The notes under the pieces: model-generated | What the model was told of the DNA's origin: nothing | What the model saw: the letters and a program-made list of their open reading frames with translations, nothing else | The model's database searches: none | Program-made: the position numbers and the translations under genes | Shown here: positions 16,949 through 25,333 of the stretch, piece by piece | Numbering within the stretch: the first letter of the stretch is position 1 | Layout of the letters: each line of letters opens with the position of its first letter | Assembly: GCA_030645495.1 (NCBI GenBank) | Contig: JAUSLV010000028.1 | Coordinates: 1-62,135 of the forward strand | Direction: 5' to 3' | Source of the DNA: Actinomycetota bacterium | GTDB taxonomy: Bacteria > Actinomycetota > Acidimicrobiia > Acidimicrobiales > Ilumatobacteraceae | DNA length: 62,135 bases

Positions 16949-17896
16949 TCAGCCGGGTGAGCGCACGAGCACGTCGATCGTGAGCGCCGCGAACAGCAGC
17001 GTCACGTACGTGATCGAGTAGCCGAACACCCGCATCGCGCGGGCTTCTGTGGCGTTGCGACCGAGGTCGATCGTGCCCCACAGGAACAGTGCACCCAGCA
17101 GGATCGCGGGGATTCCGTAGATCAGGCCGAGGTGCGCCACCGGCCACAGCACGAGCGTGCCCACCACCATCACCGCCGTGTAGAACACCATCTTGCGTAC
17201 CGTGACCTGCAACGACGCGACCGCAGGCAGCATCGGCACGGCGGCCGCCCGATAGTCGTCGGCATAGCGGATGGCGAGCGCCCAGAAGTGGGGCGGGGTC
17301 CACAGGAACATCACCACGAACAGCACCACCGGTGCCCAAGCGACGTTGTTCTGCACCGCCGACCAGCCCACCAGCACCGGCACAGCGCCCGCCGCGCCAC
17401 CGATGACGATGTTCTGCGTGCTGGTGCGCTTCAGCCACAGCGTGTAGATGAACACGTAGAACAGGGTGGCGGACAGGGCGAGGATGGCCGACAGCAGGTT
17501 GGCCCAGGCCCACAGCACGGCGAACGCGATCACTTCCAGCGCGATGGCGAACACCAGTGCCTCACGAGGCTGCAGCAAGCCGGTGACGAGCGGACGGCCC
17601 TGCGTGCGCGGCATCAGCTTGTCGATGTCGCGGTCGACCACCATGTTGATCGCGTTGGCGCCACCGGCGGCGAGCGTGCCGCCCAACAGCGTGATGAGCA
17701 CCAGCGACGTGCGCGGCCACCCGCCTTCGGCGAGCACCATCGTGGGCACTGTGGTGATGAGCAGCAGTTCGATGATCCGCGGCTTGGTGAGCGCGACGAA
17801 ACCGCCGATCTTGGACGTGGGGATGCGGCGGGAACCGTGAGCCACACCGCCCGGTGCCATTCGGGAGGGGACGAGTGGGCGCGAGCCGACAGCCAT
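16949..17896 (-). CDS. ctaB: Protohaem IX farnesyltransferase (haem O synthase)
   Basis: About 315 residues from ATG 17896 (MAVGSRPLV); an upstream in-frame extension to 17980 would overlap the divergent clpS promoter. UbiA-type prenyltransferase with both Asp-rich motifs, NMVVDRDIDKLMPRTQGRP and the later YADDYRAA, plus about eight helices and TPPHFWALA. It supplies haem O for haem A synthesis, required by the caa3 oxidase downstream. A 119-bp gap separates it from the oxidase-like subunit I gene. Confidence 0.94.
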   Translation of the reverse strand: MAVGSRPLVPSRMAPGGVAHGSRRIPTSKIGGFVALTKPRIIELLLITTVPTMVLAEGGWPRTSLVLITLLGGTLAAGGANAINMVVDRDIDKLMPRTQGRPLVTGLLQPREALVFAIALEVIAFAVLWAWANLLSAILALSATLFYVFIYTLWLKRTSTQNIVIGGAAGAVPVLVGWSAVQNNVAWAPVVLFVVMFLWTPPHFWALAIRYADDYRAAAVPMLPAVASLQVTVRKMVFYTAVMVVGTLVLWPVAHLGLIYGIPAILLGALFLWGTIDLGRNATEARAMRVFGYSITYVTLLFAALTIDVLVRSPG

Positions 17897-17973
17897 AGCC
17901 GGGCCATCGTATGGCGGCGAAGCCGGTGCGGCTACCTCAGGTGAACCAGGCGCCCGTGCGGCAGAATGTCGCC

Positions 17974-18270
17974 ATGCCACCCGTCACCGCGCCCGTCGAA
18001 CTGGACAAGCCCGACACGGGCGAGTCCGAGGCGATCGACCACCCGTGGATCGTGCTGGTGTGGAACGACCCGATCAACCTGATGAGCTACGTCACGTTCG
18101 TGTTCCAGAAGGTGTTCGGGTACAGCCTGGAGAAGGCCACCGCGCTGATGCTCGACGTGCACGAGAAGGGTCGCGCCGTCGTCAGCAGCGGCGCGCGCGA
18201 GAAGGCCGAGATCGACGTGTTCCGTCTGCACGAGCACGGGCTGTGGGCCACCATGCAGAAGGACGACTGA
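17974..18270 (+). CDS. clpS: ClpS adaptor protein
   Basis: 98 residues from ATG 17974; an upstream ATG at 17911 adds 21 residues that look unstructured. The core [20 protein letters not shown] and the [18 protein letters not shown] segment are typical of ClpS, which delivers N-degron substrates to ClpAP/ClpCP. Length matches the family (about 100). No clpA is present nearby. The next gene starts 8 bp downstream. Confidence 0.92.
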   Translation: MPPVTAPVELDKPDTGESEAIDHPWIVLVWNDPINLMSYVTFVFQKVFGYSLEKATALMLDVHEKGRAVVSSGAREKAEIDVFRLHEHGLWATMQKDD

Positions 18271-18278
18271 CCGCCGTC

Positions 18279-18713
18279 ATGGCCGATCCGTTCGAGCCGG
18301 TGGACGGTGCCTACCGCACCCCGGCAGGCCGCCGGATCGACGCGGCCGCCGTCACCTGGATGGCCACCCGCAGCGGCGGGCCCGGTGGGCAACACGCCAA
18401 CACCTCCGACACGGCGGTCACGGTGTCGGTGGAAGTGGCCCGCACGGGGCTGCCCGACGTGGTGCGCGCCCGCATCGAGGCTGCTGCCGGGCCGGTGGTG
18501 AGCGCCAGTTCGGCCGGCTCGCGGTCGCAGTGGCGCAACCGGCAGGTTGCCTGGCGCACGGCGCTGGAACGGTTGGACGAGGCTGCCACCCCGCCGACAC
18601 CACCGCGTGCCCGCACCCGCCCCAGCCGCGGCGCTCGCGAAGACCGCCTGCGCGAGAAGCACCAAGCATCGGAGCGCAAGCAGTCCCGACGCCGGCCCGC
18701 CGGTGATGACTGA
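18279..18713 (+). CDS. arfB: ArfB/YaeJ-like peptidyl-tRNA hydrolase (ribosome rescue)
   Basis: 144 residues from ATG 18279. GGPGGQHANTSDT near residue 31 is the GGQ loop of release-factor-type peptidyl-tRNA hydrolases, and the tail (REDRLREKHQASERKQSRRR) is the basic extension that enters the mRNA channel of stalled ribosomes. This domain order with no codon-recognition domain is that of ArfB/YaeJ. Eight bp after clpS, so both quality-control genes are probably co-transcribed. The bidirectional terminator at 18727 follows. Confidence 0.88.
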   Translation: MADPFEPVDGAYRTPAGRRIDAAAVTWMATRSGGPGGQHANTSDTAVTVSVEVARTGLPDVVRARIEAAAGPVVSASSAGSRSQWRNRQVAWRTALERLDEAATPPTPPRARTRPSRGAREDRLREKHQASERKQSRRRPAGDD

Positions 18714-18726
18714 GGCCGACACGCGA

Positions 18727-18754
18727 AAGAGCCCCCGCCGCGGCGGGGGCTCTT
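18727..18754. terminator. Bidirectional intrinsic terminator
   Basis: A perfect 28-bp inverted repeat (arms AAGAGCCCCCGCCG and its complement, 18727-18740/18741-18754) lies between two convergent genes, arfB and the membrane protein at 18787. Short T-rich sequence flanks the plus side; the minus side runs into CTTTCG. It would stop transcription from both directions. Confidence 0.85.
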
Positions 18755-18786
18755 CCAGTAGTGAGTACCGGGGGCTTACTGGAGTG

Positions 18787-19575
18787 TCACTCGGTGACGT
18801 GTTGCACCGGCGGCAGCACGATGTCCTTGGCGTGCTTCGAGAAGAACGCGTGGAGCAGACCGAGGATCGACAGCAGCATCAGCACTGCGAAGGCGAGGTA
18901 GCAGATCGTGGCGGCCAGGTCGGCCTTGTCACCGAAGATGCTGAAGCCGTAGCTGGTGAGCAGCAGGCCACGCAGGGTTTCGGCACGCAGCAGGGTGTCG
19001 ACTCGCTTGCTCTGCAGGCTGTCGGCCTGCTTCTGCAGCTTGGCGACTTCCTCTTCGGAGGCGCCGCTGTCCTTGGCTTCGGTCACTGCAGCCTTGGCGG
19101 CCGTCACCACTGAGCCGATCGAGGCGTAGGTGTAGCTGACGCCATCGACGTCGACCATCTCACCATCGCGGTTCTTGATCTGCAGCCCGGTACCGGTGAC
19201 GATGCTGGACTCGAGCGCGTGCAGGCGGATGAAGTCCTCGGCGTAGCACTCGGCCTGCTTGCCGGTGAGCAGCTGCTGGCCGGCGTACTCGTTCAGGCAG
19301 TCGGAGTTGGCTTCAGAGGTGAGACCGGTCTTGGCGATGAAGGCATCGACGGCTTCTTGCGAACCCAGCGACTCGAGCAGGGTGGCCTGGAAGTCTTCCT
19401 CGCTGACCAGCGTGTCGGCCGACTTGAAGTAGATCTCCTGAGCACCGAGCTGGTCGTGCACGTAGGTCTCGGCGAAGTCGGCCTGATCCTTCAGGACGAG
19501 GCCGAGCACCAGCAAGAGCACGCTGAAGACGGCCCCTCCGATACTGAACGCGATGTCGAGTGTGCGCCTTTTCAT
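18787..19575 (-). CDS. Two-helix membrane protein with large extracytoplasmic domain
   Basis: 262 residues I do not recognise. An N-terminal helix (SIGGAVFSVLLLVLGLVL) and a C-terminal helix (AATICYLAFAVLMLLSILGL) bracket a soluble domain of about 190 residues with two cysteines about 15 apart and a Glu/Lys-rich coiled segment (EEEVAKLQKQADSLQSK). Both ends would be cytoplasmic. ATG 19575 has a strong Shine-Dalgarno (GGAGGA). Similar proteins are annotated as hypothetical in actinobacteria. Upstream sequence holds conspicuous dyads and tandem repeats. Confidence 0.7.
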   Translation of the reverse strand: MKRRTLDIAFSIGGAVFSVLLLVLGLVLKDQADFAETYVHDQLGAQEIYFKSADTLVSEEDFQATLLESLGSQEAVDAFIAKTGLTSEANSDCLNEYAGQQLLTGKQAECYAEDFIRLHALESSIVTGTGLQIKNRDGEMVDVDGVSYTYASIGSVVTAAKAAVTEAKDSGASEEEVAKLQKQADSLQSKRVDTLLRAETLRGLLLTSYGFSIFGDKADLAATICYLAFAVLMLLSILGLLHAFFSKHAKDIVLPPVQHVTE

Positions 19576-19623
19576 GATGTTGTCCTCCGTTTGCCGCGAT
19601 TCGGGGTGCGGCGTTGGGACTCA

Positions 19624-19641
19624 TTGTGCACCGCTGCACAA
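19624..19641. promoter_or_regulatory. Perfect dyad TTGTGCA-N4-TGCACAA
   Basis: An exact 7-bp inverted repeat with a CCGC spacer, about 50 bp upstream of the ATG at 19575 (minus-strand gene). Symmetry and spacing fit a dimeric repressor operator. The regulator is not identifiable from the site alone. Confidence 0.5.
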
Positions 19642-19686
19642 GTGCGCAAGAGGGCACCATGGCACCTATGGATGGGACTTTCGCCA

Positions 19687-19726
19687 CGCAACTATTGCTG
19701 TAGCTCCGCAACTATTGCTGTGGCTC
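19687..19726. repeat. Tandem 20-bp repeat, two copies
   Basis: CGCAACTATTGCTGTAGCTC at 19687-19706 is followed directly by a copy with one change (A to G) at 19707-19726. Each copy contains the dyad GCAA-CTA-TTGC. Two adjacent, phased dyads 20 bp apart (about two helical turns) suggest cooperative binding sites for a regulator of the gene at 18787-19575. The remaining part of this 248-bp gap is the hairpin at 19765. Confidence 0.55.
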
Positions 19727-19764
19727 ACTTCTCCGGTCCCAGGGGTTACCTCAGACGCGACGCG

Positions 19765-19796
19765 AGCGTGGCCTCGCTCGCCGGCGAGGCCACGCT
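19765..19796 (-). terminator. 12-bp hairpin after the oxygenase-like gene
   Basis: AGCGTGGCCTCG (19765-19776) and CGAGGCCACGCT (19785-19796) are exactly complementary with an 8-nt loop that is itself palindromic. It begins about 28 bp downstream of the minus-strand stop at 19824. No T-run follows on that strand, so it may be a factor-dependent terminator or mRNA-end stabiliser. Confidence 0.5.
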
Positions 19797-19823
19797 GCAC
19801 ATCGATATCGGCAGTGCGTGCGG

Positions 19824-20531
19824 TCAGACGAGCGCGGGCACCTGGCTCTGGATCCACTGCTCGAGCTGCGGGGTGCTCTCCACACAGGTGATGAGCGCGT
19901 AGCGCGGGGCGTTGCCGCGGTGCACCACCACGTGCCACAGGCGCTGCGTGTCGACCACGAAGCGCGAGTACTGCGGCAGTGCGACGCGACGCTCGGTGCC
20001 GGCGATCGGCAGACGGTCTTCGTCGATGTCCATCAGCAGCATGTAGCTGTCGGGATCGTCGGTCAGCTCGATCCAGCTGCGCAGCACCCAGCCCTCACCC
20101 GCCGGGTTCAGGCGGTTGTTGTCGTCGCGGTGGAAGCTCTTCAGCGCCTCTTCGTGCGTGGCCGGCTCGAGCTTGATGATGCGCACGCGGCCGAAGTTGG
20201 CGCCGATGCTCTGCACGTACTTCTTCAGCGTGGGTGCCTTGTCCGCGTTGGAGGTCCAGATGGCGTCCTTGTCGGGCTTACCCTTGTCCCAGAAGCCACG
20301 GCATTCGAGTTCGCCGTCGGCCGAGGCCAGCGGAGCGAAGTTGGTGTCGCCGCCGCTCTTCCAGTCGAAATAGGTGAGGCTCTCCCACTCTTCTTTCGGA
20401 ATCACACCGTCGTACGGCGTGAGGGCGACAAAGCCGTCCTTCTCCAAAGAGGGGCAGATGTAATGCTCGGTGCGAACCGCAAGATCCACACTCCAATGTT
20501 CCTTGGTGGGCCAAAAGGTCATGTCGAACAT
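19824..20531 (-). CDS. Putative 2-oxoglutarate/Fe(II) oxygenase-like protein
   Basis: 235 residues. HRDDNN (His134, Asp136) and the distal RLWHVVVHRGNAPRYAL (His200 or His204, Arg210) reproduce the HXD...H...R arrangement of the 2-oxoglutarate oxygenase fold, as in aspartyl/asparaginyl hydroxylase-like proteins. The beta-strand pattern between them (SWIELTDDPDSYMLLMDID) agrees. No signal peptide. The ATG at 20531 follows GAGAGGA. Assignment rests on motif spacing only; the substrate is unknown. Stands alone between two regulatory gaps. Confidence 0.5.
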   Translation of the reverse strand: MFDMTFWPTKEHWSVDLAVRTEHYICPSLEKDGFVALTPYDGVIPKEEWESLTYFDWKSGGDTNFAPLASADGELECRGFWDKGKPDKDAIWTSNADKAPTLKKYVQSIGANFGRVRIIKLEPATHEEALKSFHRDDNNRLNPAGEGWVLRSWIELTDDPDSYMLLMDIDEDRLPIAGTERRVALPQYSRFVVDTQRLWHVVVHRGNAPRYALITCVESTPQLEQWIQSQVPALV

Positions 20532-20609
20532 CGTAACGATTGTCCTCTCCGAGGGTTAAGGGACCAAAGTACCTGGGTGACACAGGTCACGCGGTCACGT
20601 GCGCGCGGG

Positions 20610-20975
20610 TCAGCCGCCCGTGGTGGTGGACGCACCCGGGGTGGTGGTGACGACCGCGACGGTGGTGGACGGCGCCGGCGGCAGCTTGATCGTCTGCCCC
20701 GCCTGCACCTTGTTGGGATCCTTGATGCCGTTGATCGCCTGCAGTTCAGCGCTCGTGGTGCCGAACAGCTGCGCCACCTTGCCCAGCGTGTCGCCCGATT
20801 GCAGCACGTAGAAGTCGGGGTAGGTGGTGGTGGTCTGCAGGATCGTGGTGGTCGTGGTGGTGGTGACGATCGGGGGCAGGGTGTCGTGGGCCGTGTTGTC
20901 GTCGCCGCAGGCACCACTGACCACCGGCAGCACCACGAACACGCCGGCCAGGAGCACGAGTCGGAGCCGCTTCAC
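20610..20975 (-). CDS. Small secreted LysM-domain protein
   Basis: 121 residues from GTG 20975. An N-terminal signal segment (LVLLAGVFVVLPVVSGACG) has a possible but imperfect lipobox (SGAC). Thr-rich linkers flank one LysM domain (YVLQSGDTLGKVAQLFGTT to GQTIKLPP), which binds peptidoglycan glycan chains. Likely exported and held at the wall or membrane. Poly-Thr linkers of this sort are common on actinobacterial surface proteins. It is divergent from the hydrolase gene at 21046. Confidence 0.8.
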   Translation of the reverse strand: MKRLRLVLLAGVFVVLPVVSGACGDDNTAHDTLPPIVTTTTTTTILQTTTTYPDFYVLQSGDTLGKVAQLFGTTSAELQAINGIKDPNKVQAGQTIKLPPAPSTTVAVVTTTPGASTTTGG

Positions 20976-21045
20976 GTCGTGGAGCTTACGCCACCGTCGC
21001 GGATCGGTTCGGTCGGCGTCGCGATGTGCCCGTAACCTCGCCTTC

Positions 21046-21972
21046 GTGACATCCGCCGAACCACCCGAGGCGACGCACCCCGGTGCGCAGGCTCCCACGC
21101 GCCGCCGCGACGTGGTCGTGGGTGGCGTGCGCATCGCGGTGCACGAATGGGGCGACGAACACGCCGACCCGCTGTTCCTGGTGCACGGCGGGTTCGACTT
21201 CGGCCGCACGTTCGACGTGTTCGCTCCGCTACTGGCCGCCGGCGGCCGGCGGGTGGTGACGTGGGACCAGCGCGGCCACGGCGACAGCGCCCACGCCGCG
21301 CTGTACAGCTTGGACGCCGACCTGCGCGACATGATCGGCGTGATGGCCAGCACCACCTCGCGACCCGCCCCAGTGATCGGGCACAGCAAGGGCGGCGCGA
21401 TGTCGGTGCAACTCGCCGACGCCCAGCCATTCCGCTTCAGCCACTTCATCAACATCGACGGGCTGCCGTTCCGCCGCCCGATGACCGACCTGGCCGAGCA
21501 CGAGCGCACCCGCATGTTGAGCAGCGACATCACCGGCTGGTTGCAGCACAGACGTGTCGCCGCCCAGCTGGAGCGCAAGCCCGACACGATCGACGGCCTC
21601 GCTCGTCGCCGCGCCAAGCAGAACCCGCGGCTGCCGATCGAGTGGCTGCGCTACTTGGTGACGGTCGGTGGCCGCCACGACCCGGATGGATGGCGCTGGA
21701 AGATCGACGCCTCCATGCGGCCGGGCGGCTTCGGCCCGTGGCGCCCGGAATGGACCGCCACCCGCCTGCCCGGCCTGGGCATGCCCTTCCTGGGCATCCT
21801 CGGTGGCATCAGCGAGCCGATGGGGTGGGGAACCGCCGCCGACGACATCCGTCCGTTCATCCCTGCCGGCGGCAGGCTCGAGCAGTTCGACGACACCGGC
21901 CATTTCATCCACATCGAGCAACCCCAGCGCGTGGCTGCGATGGTCCTCGACTTCCTTGAGCACGGCCGATGA
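21046..21972 (+). CDS. Alpha/beta hydrolase
   Basis: 308 residues from GTG 21046. Fold markers in order are the oxyanion HGGFDFG, DQRGHGDS, the nucleophile elbow GHSKGG (Ser) and the late His in DDTGHFIHIEQP. Catalytic acid is likely the Asp/Glu region near GGISEPMG. No signal peptide. Substrate not predictable. Overlaps the next hydrolase-like gene by four bases (ATGA), so the two are co-translated. Confidence 0.88.
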   Translation: MTSAEPPEATHPGAQAPTRRRDVVVGGVRIAVHEWGDEHADPLFLVHGGFDFGRTFDVFAPLLAAGGRRVVTWDQRGHGDSAHAALYSLDADLRDMIGVMASTTSRPAPVIGHSKGGAMSVQLADAQPFRFSHFINIDGLPFRRPMTDLAEHERTRMLSSDITGWLQHRRVAAQLERKPDTIDGLARRRAKQNPRLPIEWLRYLVTVGGRHDPDGWRWKIDASMRPGGFGPWRPEWTATRLPGLGMPFLGILGGISEPMGWGTAADDIRPFIPAGGRLEQFDDTGHFIHIEQPQRVAAMVLDFLEHGR

Positions 21973-22610
21973 TCACCGAGCTGCTCGTGCACAACAGGAT
22001 CAGCCTGGCGTTGCACTGCTTGCGCGACGGCGGCGGGCGCCCGCTGCTGCTGCTGCACGGCCTCGGTGAGCGCTCGCCGGCCTCGGTACCGGCCTGGGCC
22101 GATGTCTGGCCGGGCCCGGTGCACGCGCTCGACTTCACCGGCCACGGCGACTCCACCGTGCCGGTGGGCGGAGGGTACAGCGCCGAAGTGCTGTTGGCCG
22201 ATGCCGACACCGCGCTCGCCCACCTCGGCGAGGTCACGCTGGTGGGCAGGGGGCTCGGGGCGTACATCGGGTTGATGCTCGCCGGGGCGCGCCCTGGCCA
22301 GGTGCATGGCACCGTGTTGTGCGACGGCCCTGGGCTGTCGGGTGGTGCCACCGGCCCCACGTCCACCAGTTTCGTGACCGTCGAGCCGCCGTACTCCGCG
22401 CCGGATCCGCACGTGCTGATCGACCTCTCCCGCGATCCCCGTCCGCCCGACTACGCCGTGCTGTTCAGCCGTCTCGCGCTCGACCACTCACCGACGACCG
22501 AGCCCGTGTCGGTGGCCGCGATCGTGCGCCCACCCTGGCTGGCCGCAGTGGTCAACGAGGTGGGCATCGTGGAGCGCAGCCTGCCCGCATCGCTGGCGGC
22601 GTACGCATGA
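21969..22610 (+). CDS. Alpha/beta hydrolase-fold protein lacking the nucleophile Ser
   Basis: 213 residues with the fold landmarks LLLLHGLGE and DFTGHGDS, but the elbow reads VGRGLGA where GXSXG is expected, so the Ser is replaced by Gly. The C-terminal His region is also missing, as the protein is about 90 residues shorter than its neighbour. It is therefore probably non-catalytic, perhaps a partner or regulator of the active hydrolase encoded just upstream. No frameshift was seen that would restore the motif. Confidence 0.75.
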   Translation: MITELLVHNRISLALHCLRDGGGRPLLLLHGLGERSPASVPAWADVWPGPVHALDFTGHGDSTVPVGGGYSAEVLLADADTALAHLGEVTLVGRGLGAYIGLMLAGARPGQVHGTVLCDGPGLSGGATGPTSTSFVTVEPPYSAPDPHVLIDLSRDPRPPDYAVLFSRLALDHSPTTEPVSVAAIVRPPWLAAVVNEVGIVERSLPASLAAYA

Positions 22611-22622
22611 GCCTGAGGCGGG

Positions 22623-23684
22623 TCAGACGGTGCGTTGGCTGACGTAGGCCGCGAGCGCGACCAACTCGTCGCGCGCGGGGGTGGTGATCGGCGCGTGGGC
22701 GATGGCCTCCACCGCCTCGGCGGTGAGCCGCACGATCGTGTCCTCCAGGTCGGCCAGCGCGCCCGTGTCGACGATCACCTGCTGCACTCGCGCCACCTGT
22801 TCGTCACCGAGATCGGCGCGGCCCACCAAGGCCAGCACCTCGGCCTGGGCGCCGGTGGCGCGTTCGACCGCGCGAGCCATCAGCGGCGTGGGCTTGCCTT
22901 CGCGCAGGTCGCCACCCACCGGTTTGCCGGTGATCTCCGGGTCGCCGAACGCCCCCATTACGTCGTCGCGCATCTGGAACGCATCGCCCAACGGCAGGCC
23001 GTACGCGCTGAGTGCGGGCAGCAGCTCGGGCAGGCGCTGCGGCGCGGCCAGCGCGGCGCCGAGGTGCAACGGCCGCTCGATGGTGTACTTGCCGCTCTTG
23101 TACCGGCAGATCTGCTCGGCCCGTGTGCGGCTGCGCTCGTTGCGCACGCTGCCGAGGATGTCGAGCACCTGGCCGACGTTCAGCTCGATGCGCAACTCGT
23201 TCCAGATCGCCCACGCCTCTGGGCCGGCGCCCGTCATCATCATGTCGCCGTACACGAAGGCGAGGTCGCCCACCAGGATCGCCACACCCTCGCCGAAGCG
23301 ACGCGCCTCGCCGGCCCACTGGCCGTCGCGATGGTGCTGCGCGAACACCGTGTGCGTAGTGACGTTGCCGCGCCTGCTGACGGCGTCGTCCATCACGTCG
23401 TCGTGGAACAGCGCGAACGCGTGCATCAGCTCGAACGCCGCGCCGGCGTTCACCACCATCGGGTCATCCAGCGAGCCACCCGCCCCGACGAAACCCCAGT
23501 GACAGAACGCGGGCCGCAGTCGCTTGCCGCCGGCGAGCACCAAGCGGCCGATCTCGGCCATTGGCTCGGCGAGCTCGGCGTCGAACTCGGCCCACCGCGC
23601 GAGTTCGGGGGTGAGGAACTCGTGCAACCGCTGTTCGACCCGCGCGGCGACGAGCGCGAGCGAGGAGGGGGCTGCCGAAGTCAC
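22623..23684 (-). CDS. Polyprenyl (geranylgeranyl/farnesyl) diphosphate synthase
   Basis: 353 residues from a GTG start. The first Asp-rich motif is LFHDDVMDDA (DDXXD), the second QMRDDVMGAFGD, and GGKRLRPAF lies early as in all E-type chain-elongating synthases. The residues before the first motif (FELMHAFALF) include bulky side chains, consistent with a C15-C20 product, but chain length is inference. Next on the strand after xseB, as in many actinobacterial xseA-xseB-ispA/idsA clusters. Confidence 0.92.
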   Translation of the reverse strand: MTSAAPSSLALVAARVEQRLHEFLTPELARWAEFDAELAEPMAEIGRLVLAGGKRLRPAFCHWGFVGAGGSLDDPMVVNAGAAFELMHAFALFHDDVMDDAVSRRGNVTTHTVFAQHHRDGQWAGEARRFGEGVAILVGDLAFVYGDMMMTGAGPEAWAIWNELRIELNVGQVLDILGSVRNERSRTRAEQICRYKSGKYTIERPLHLGAALAAPQRLPELLPALSAYGLPLGDAFQMRDDVMGAFGDPEITGKPVGGDLREGKPTPLMARAVERATGAQAEVLALVGRADLGDEQVARVQQVIVDTGALADLEDTIVRLTAEAVEAIAHAPITTPARDELVALAAYVSQRTV

Positions 23685-23758
23685 GAGGGCAGGTTAGGCC
23701 GCGGGCGTGCGGCGCGCGCCTGTGCCGCGCATCATGAGTCGGGTGTTCTTGGCGCCAA

Positions 23759-23980
23759 TCAGTCGTCGGTACCCAACTCGGCGACGACCTGCTCGATCTG
23801 CAGCCGCGCGTTGCCGATGCGATCGCGACAGAACGTGATCAGCGCGGCAGCACGCTGCACCTGCTGAGCGAGCACGTCGACATCGACGTCGCTGCGTTCG
23901 AGGCGCGTCAGGATCTCCTCCAGCTCGGCCAGCGCTTCGGCATAGCCCTGCGCGACGGGTTCGTTCGCTGCTGCGTTCAT
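23759..23980 (-). CDS. xseB: Exodeoxyribonuclease VII small subunit
   Basis: 73 residues, a helical hairpin with the conserved YAEALAELEEILTRLE start. Several copies bind one XseA subunit in the ExoVII complex that digests single-stranded DNA. The ATG overlaps the xseA stop (ATGA), giving tight stoichiometric coupling. Confidence 0.93.
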   Translation of the reverse strand: MNAAANEPVAQGYAEALAELEEILTRLERSDVDVDVLAQQVQRAAALITFCRDRIGNARLQIEQVVAELGTDD

Positions 23981-25305
23981 GGTTGGGTCTCCTCCACACG
24001 GCTGCGCGCCGTGCCGCTGGCAAAGATAGTGACGATCTCGTCGCCCGGGTGCACGTCGGTGGCCGAGCGCACGGTGCGACCGTCGACCGTGCGGGTGATG
24101 CTCCAGCCGCGAGCCATCGTGTTCACCGGGTCGAGCAGGCGAACGCGCTGTGCAACCGCATCGAGATGCCGCACCTCAGGGTCGAGGCGCGCTGGTGCGC
24201 GGCGCACCGCAGCGCCGGCCGCCACGAGATGGCCGTCGGCCCGTTCGAACACTCGCTCGGCCGCTGCCCGCAGGCGTTGGGCACGTTGCGCCATCCGCTC
24301 GTCGCCACGTTCGACCGCGGCCACCACGCGGTGGCGGATGCCGTTGGCGACATCGGCCACCTCGGTGCCGGCCCCGGCGAGACAGCGGTCGGCCTGGCGC
24401 TCGATGGCCGCCCACACGTCGTTCGTGGCGTGGCTGAACTGCTGCACTCGCTCGACCAGTGCGGTGGCACACGCCGTGGGCGTCTTCAGCGCACTGTGCG
24501 CCACGTCGTCGGCGACGGCTCGATCGATCTCGTGGCCCAACCCGGTGAACACGGGCAGCGGCGACATCGCGATCGCCGTGGCGATCGCCTCGTGGTCGAA
24601 CGTGGCCAGCTCGGTGCGGCCCCCACCGCCGCGGATGACGGCCACCACGTCGAGGTCGCGACGACGCGACAACGTTCGGATGCCAGCGGTCACCTCGGTG
24701 ACCGCCCACTCGCCCTGCACGCGCACATCGACCACCCGTAGGTGGAAGCCCAGGCCGCTGCGCTCGATCTCGTGCAGGAAGTCGGCCCATGCGGCGCTGG
24801 CGGTGCTGGTGACCACACCCACCCGCAGCGGCGCCACCGACAGCAGGCGCTGCTTGTTGAGGTCGTAGAGCCCGGCTGCCACCAGCCGACGCACCACGTC
24901 GTCGCGCTGCAGGGCCAGCTCGCCGAGCGTGAAGCGCGGATCGATGCCGCTCATCTTCAAGCCCAGTTGGCCCGAGGGGGCGAAGAAGTCGAGGTGACCG
25001 AAGATGCGCACCTTCAACCCGTCGGCCAGGCGCAGCCGGTGCTTCATCAGCAATGGCTTCAGGCGTGCTTGCGCGTTGGCGAAGAACTGCACGTTCAGCG
25101 ACGCCTTGCCGTCGTCGGTGTCCTCCACCAGGCGGAAGTAGGCGTGCGGGCCGCGTTGGCTCCACCCTTGGATCTCGCCGCGCACCCACACGCCGTCGCT
25201 GAACGAGCGGCGCAACGCACCGTTGATCGCCTCGGCCAGTTCGCCGACCGACAGCGTGGGTACGCCACCGTCGTCGAGATCGAAGTCGAAGGACACCTGG
25301 CTCAC
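23977..25305 (-). CDS. xseA: Exodeoxyribonuclease VII large subunit
   Basis: 442 residues from GTG 25305. The N-terminal OB-fold (VWVRGEIQGWSQRGPHAYFRL) leads into the catalytic domain with VAVIRGGGGRTELATFDHE and VFTGLGHEIDRAVADDVAH, the conserved active-site region. A long coiled-coil domain and a short C-terminal beta segment end the protein. With XseB it degrades single-stranded DNA from both ends in repair. Confidence 0.95.
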   Translation of the reverse strand: MSQVSFDFDLDDGGVPTLSVGELAEAINGALRRSFSDGVWVRGEIQGWSQRGPHAYFRLVEDTDDGKASLNVQFFANAQARLKPLLMKHRLRLADGLKVRIFGHLDFFAPSGQLGLKMSGIDPRFTLGELALQRDDVVRRLVAAGLYDLNKQRLLSVAPLRVGVVTSTASAAWADFLHEIERSGLGFHLRVVDVRVQGEWAVTEVTAGIRTLSRRRDLDVVAVIRGGGGRTELATFDHEAIATAIAMSPLPVFTGLGHEIDRAVADDVAHSALKTPTACATALVERVQQFSHATNDVWAAIERQADRCLAGAGTEVADVANGIRHRVVAAVERGDERMAQRAQRLRAAAERVFERADGHLVAAGAAVRRAPARLDPEVRHLDAVAQRVRLLDPVNTMARGWSITRTVDGRTVRSATDVHPGDEIVTIFASGTARSRVEETQP

Positions 25306-25333
25306 GGCGGCAGGCTAGAGGCCGGCGAGGGCG

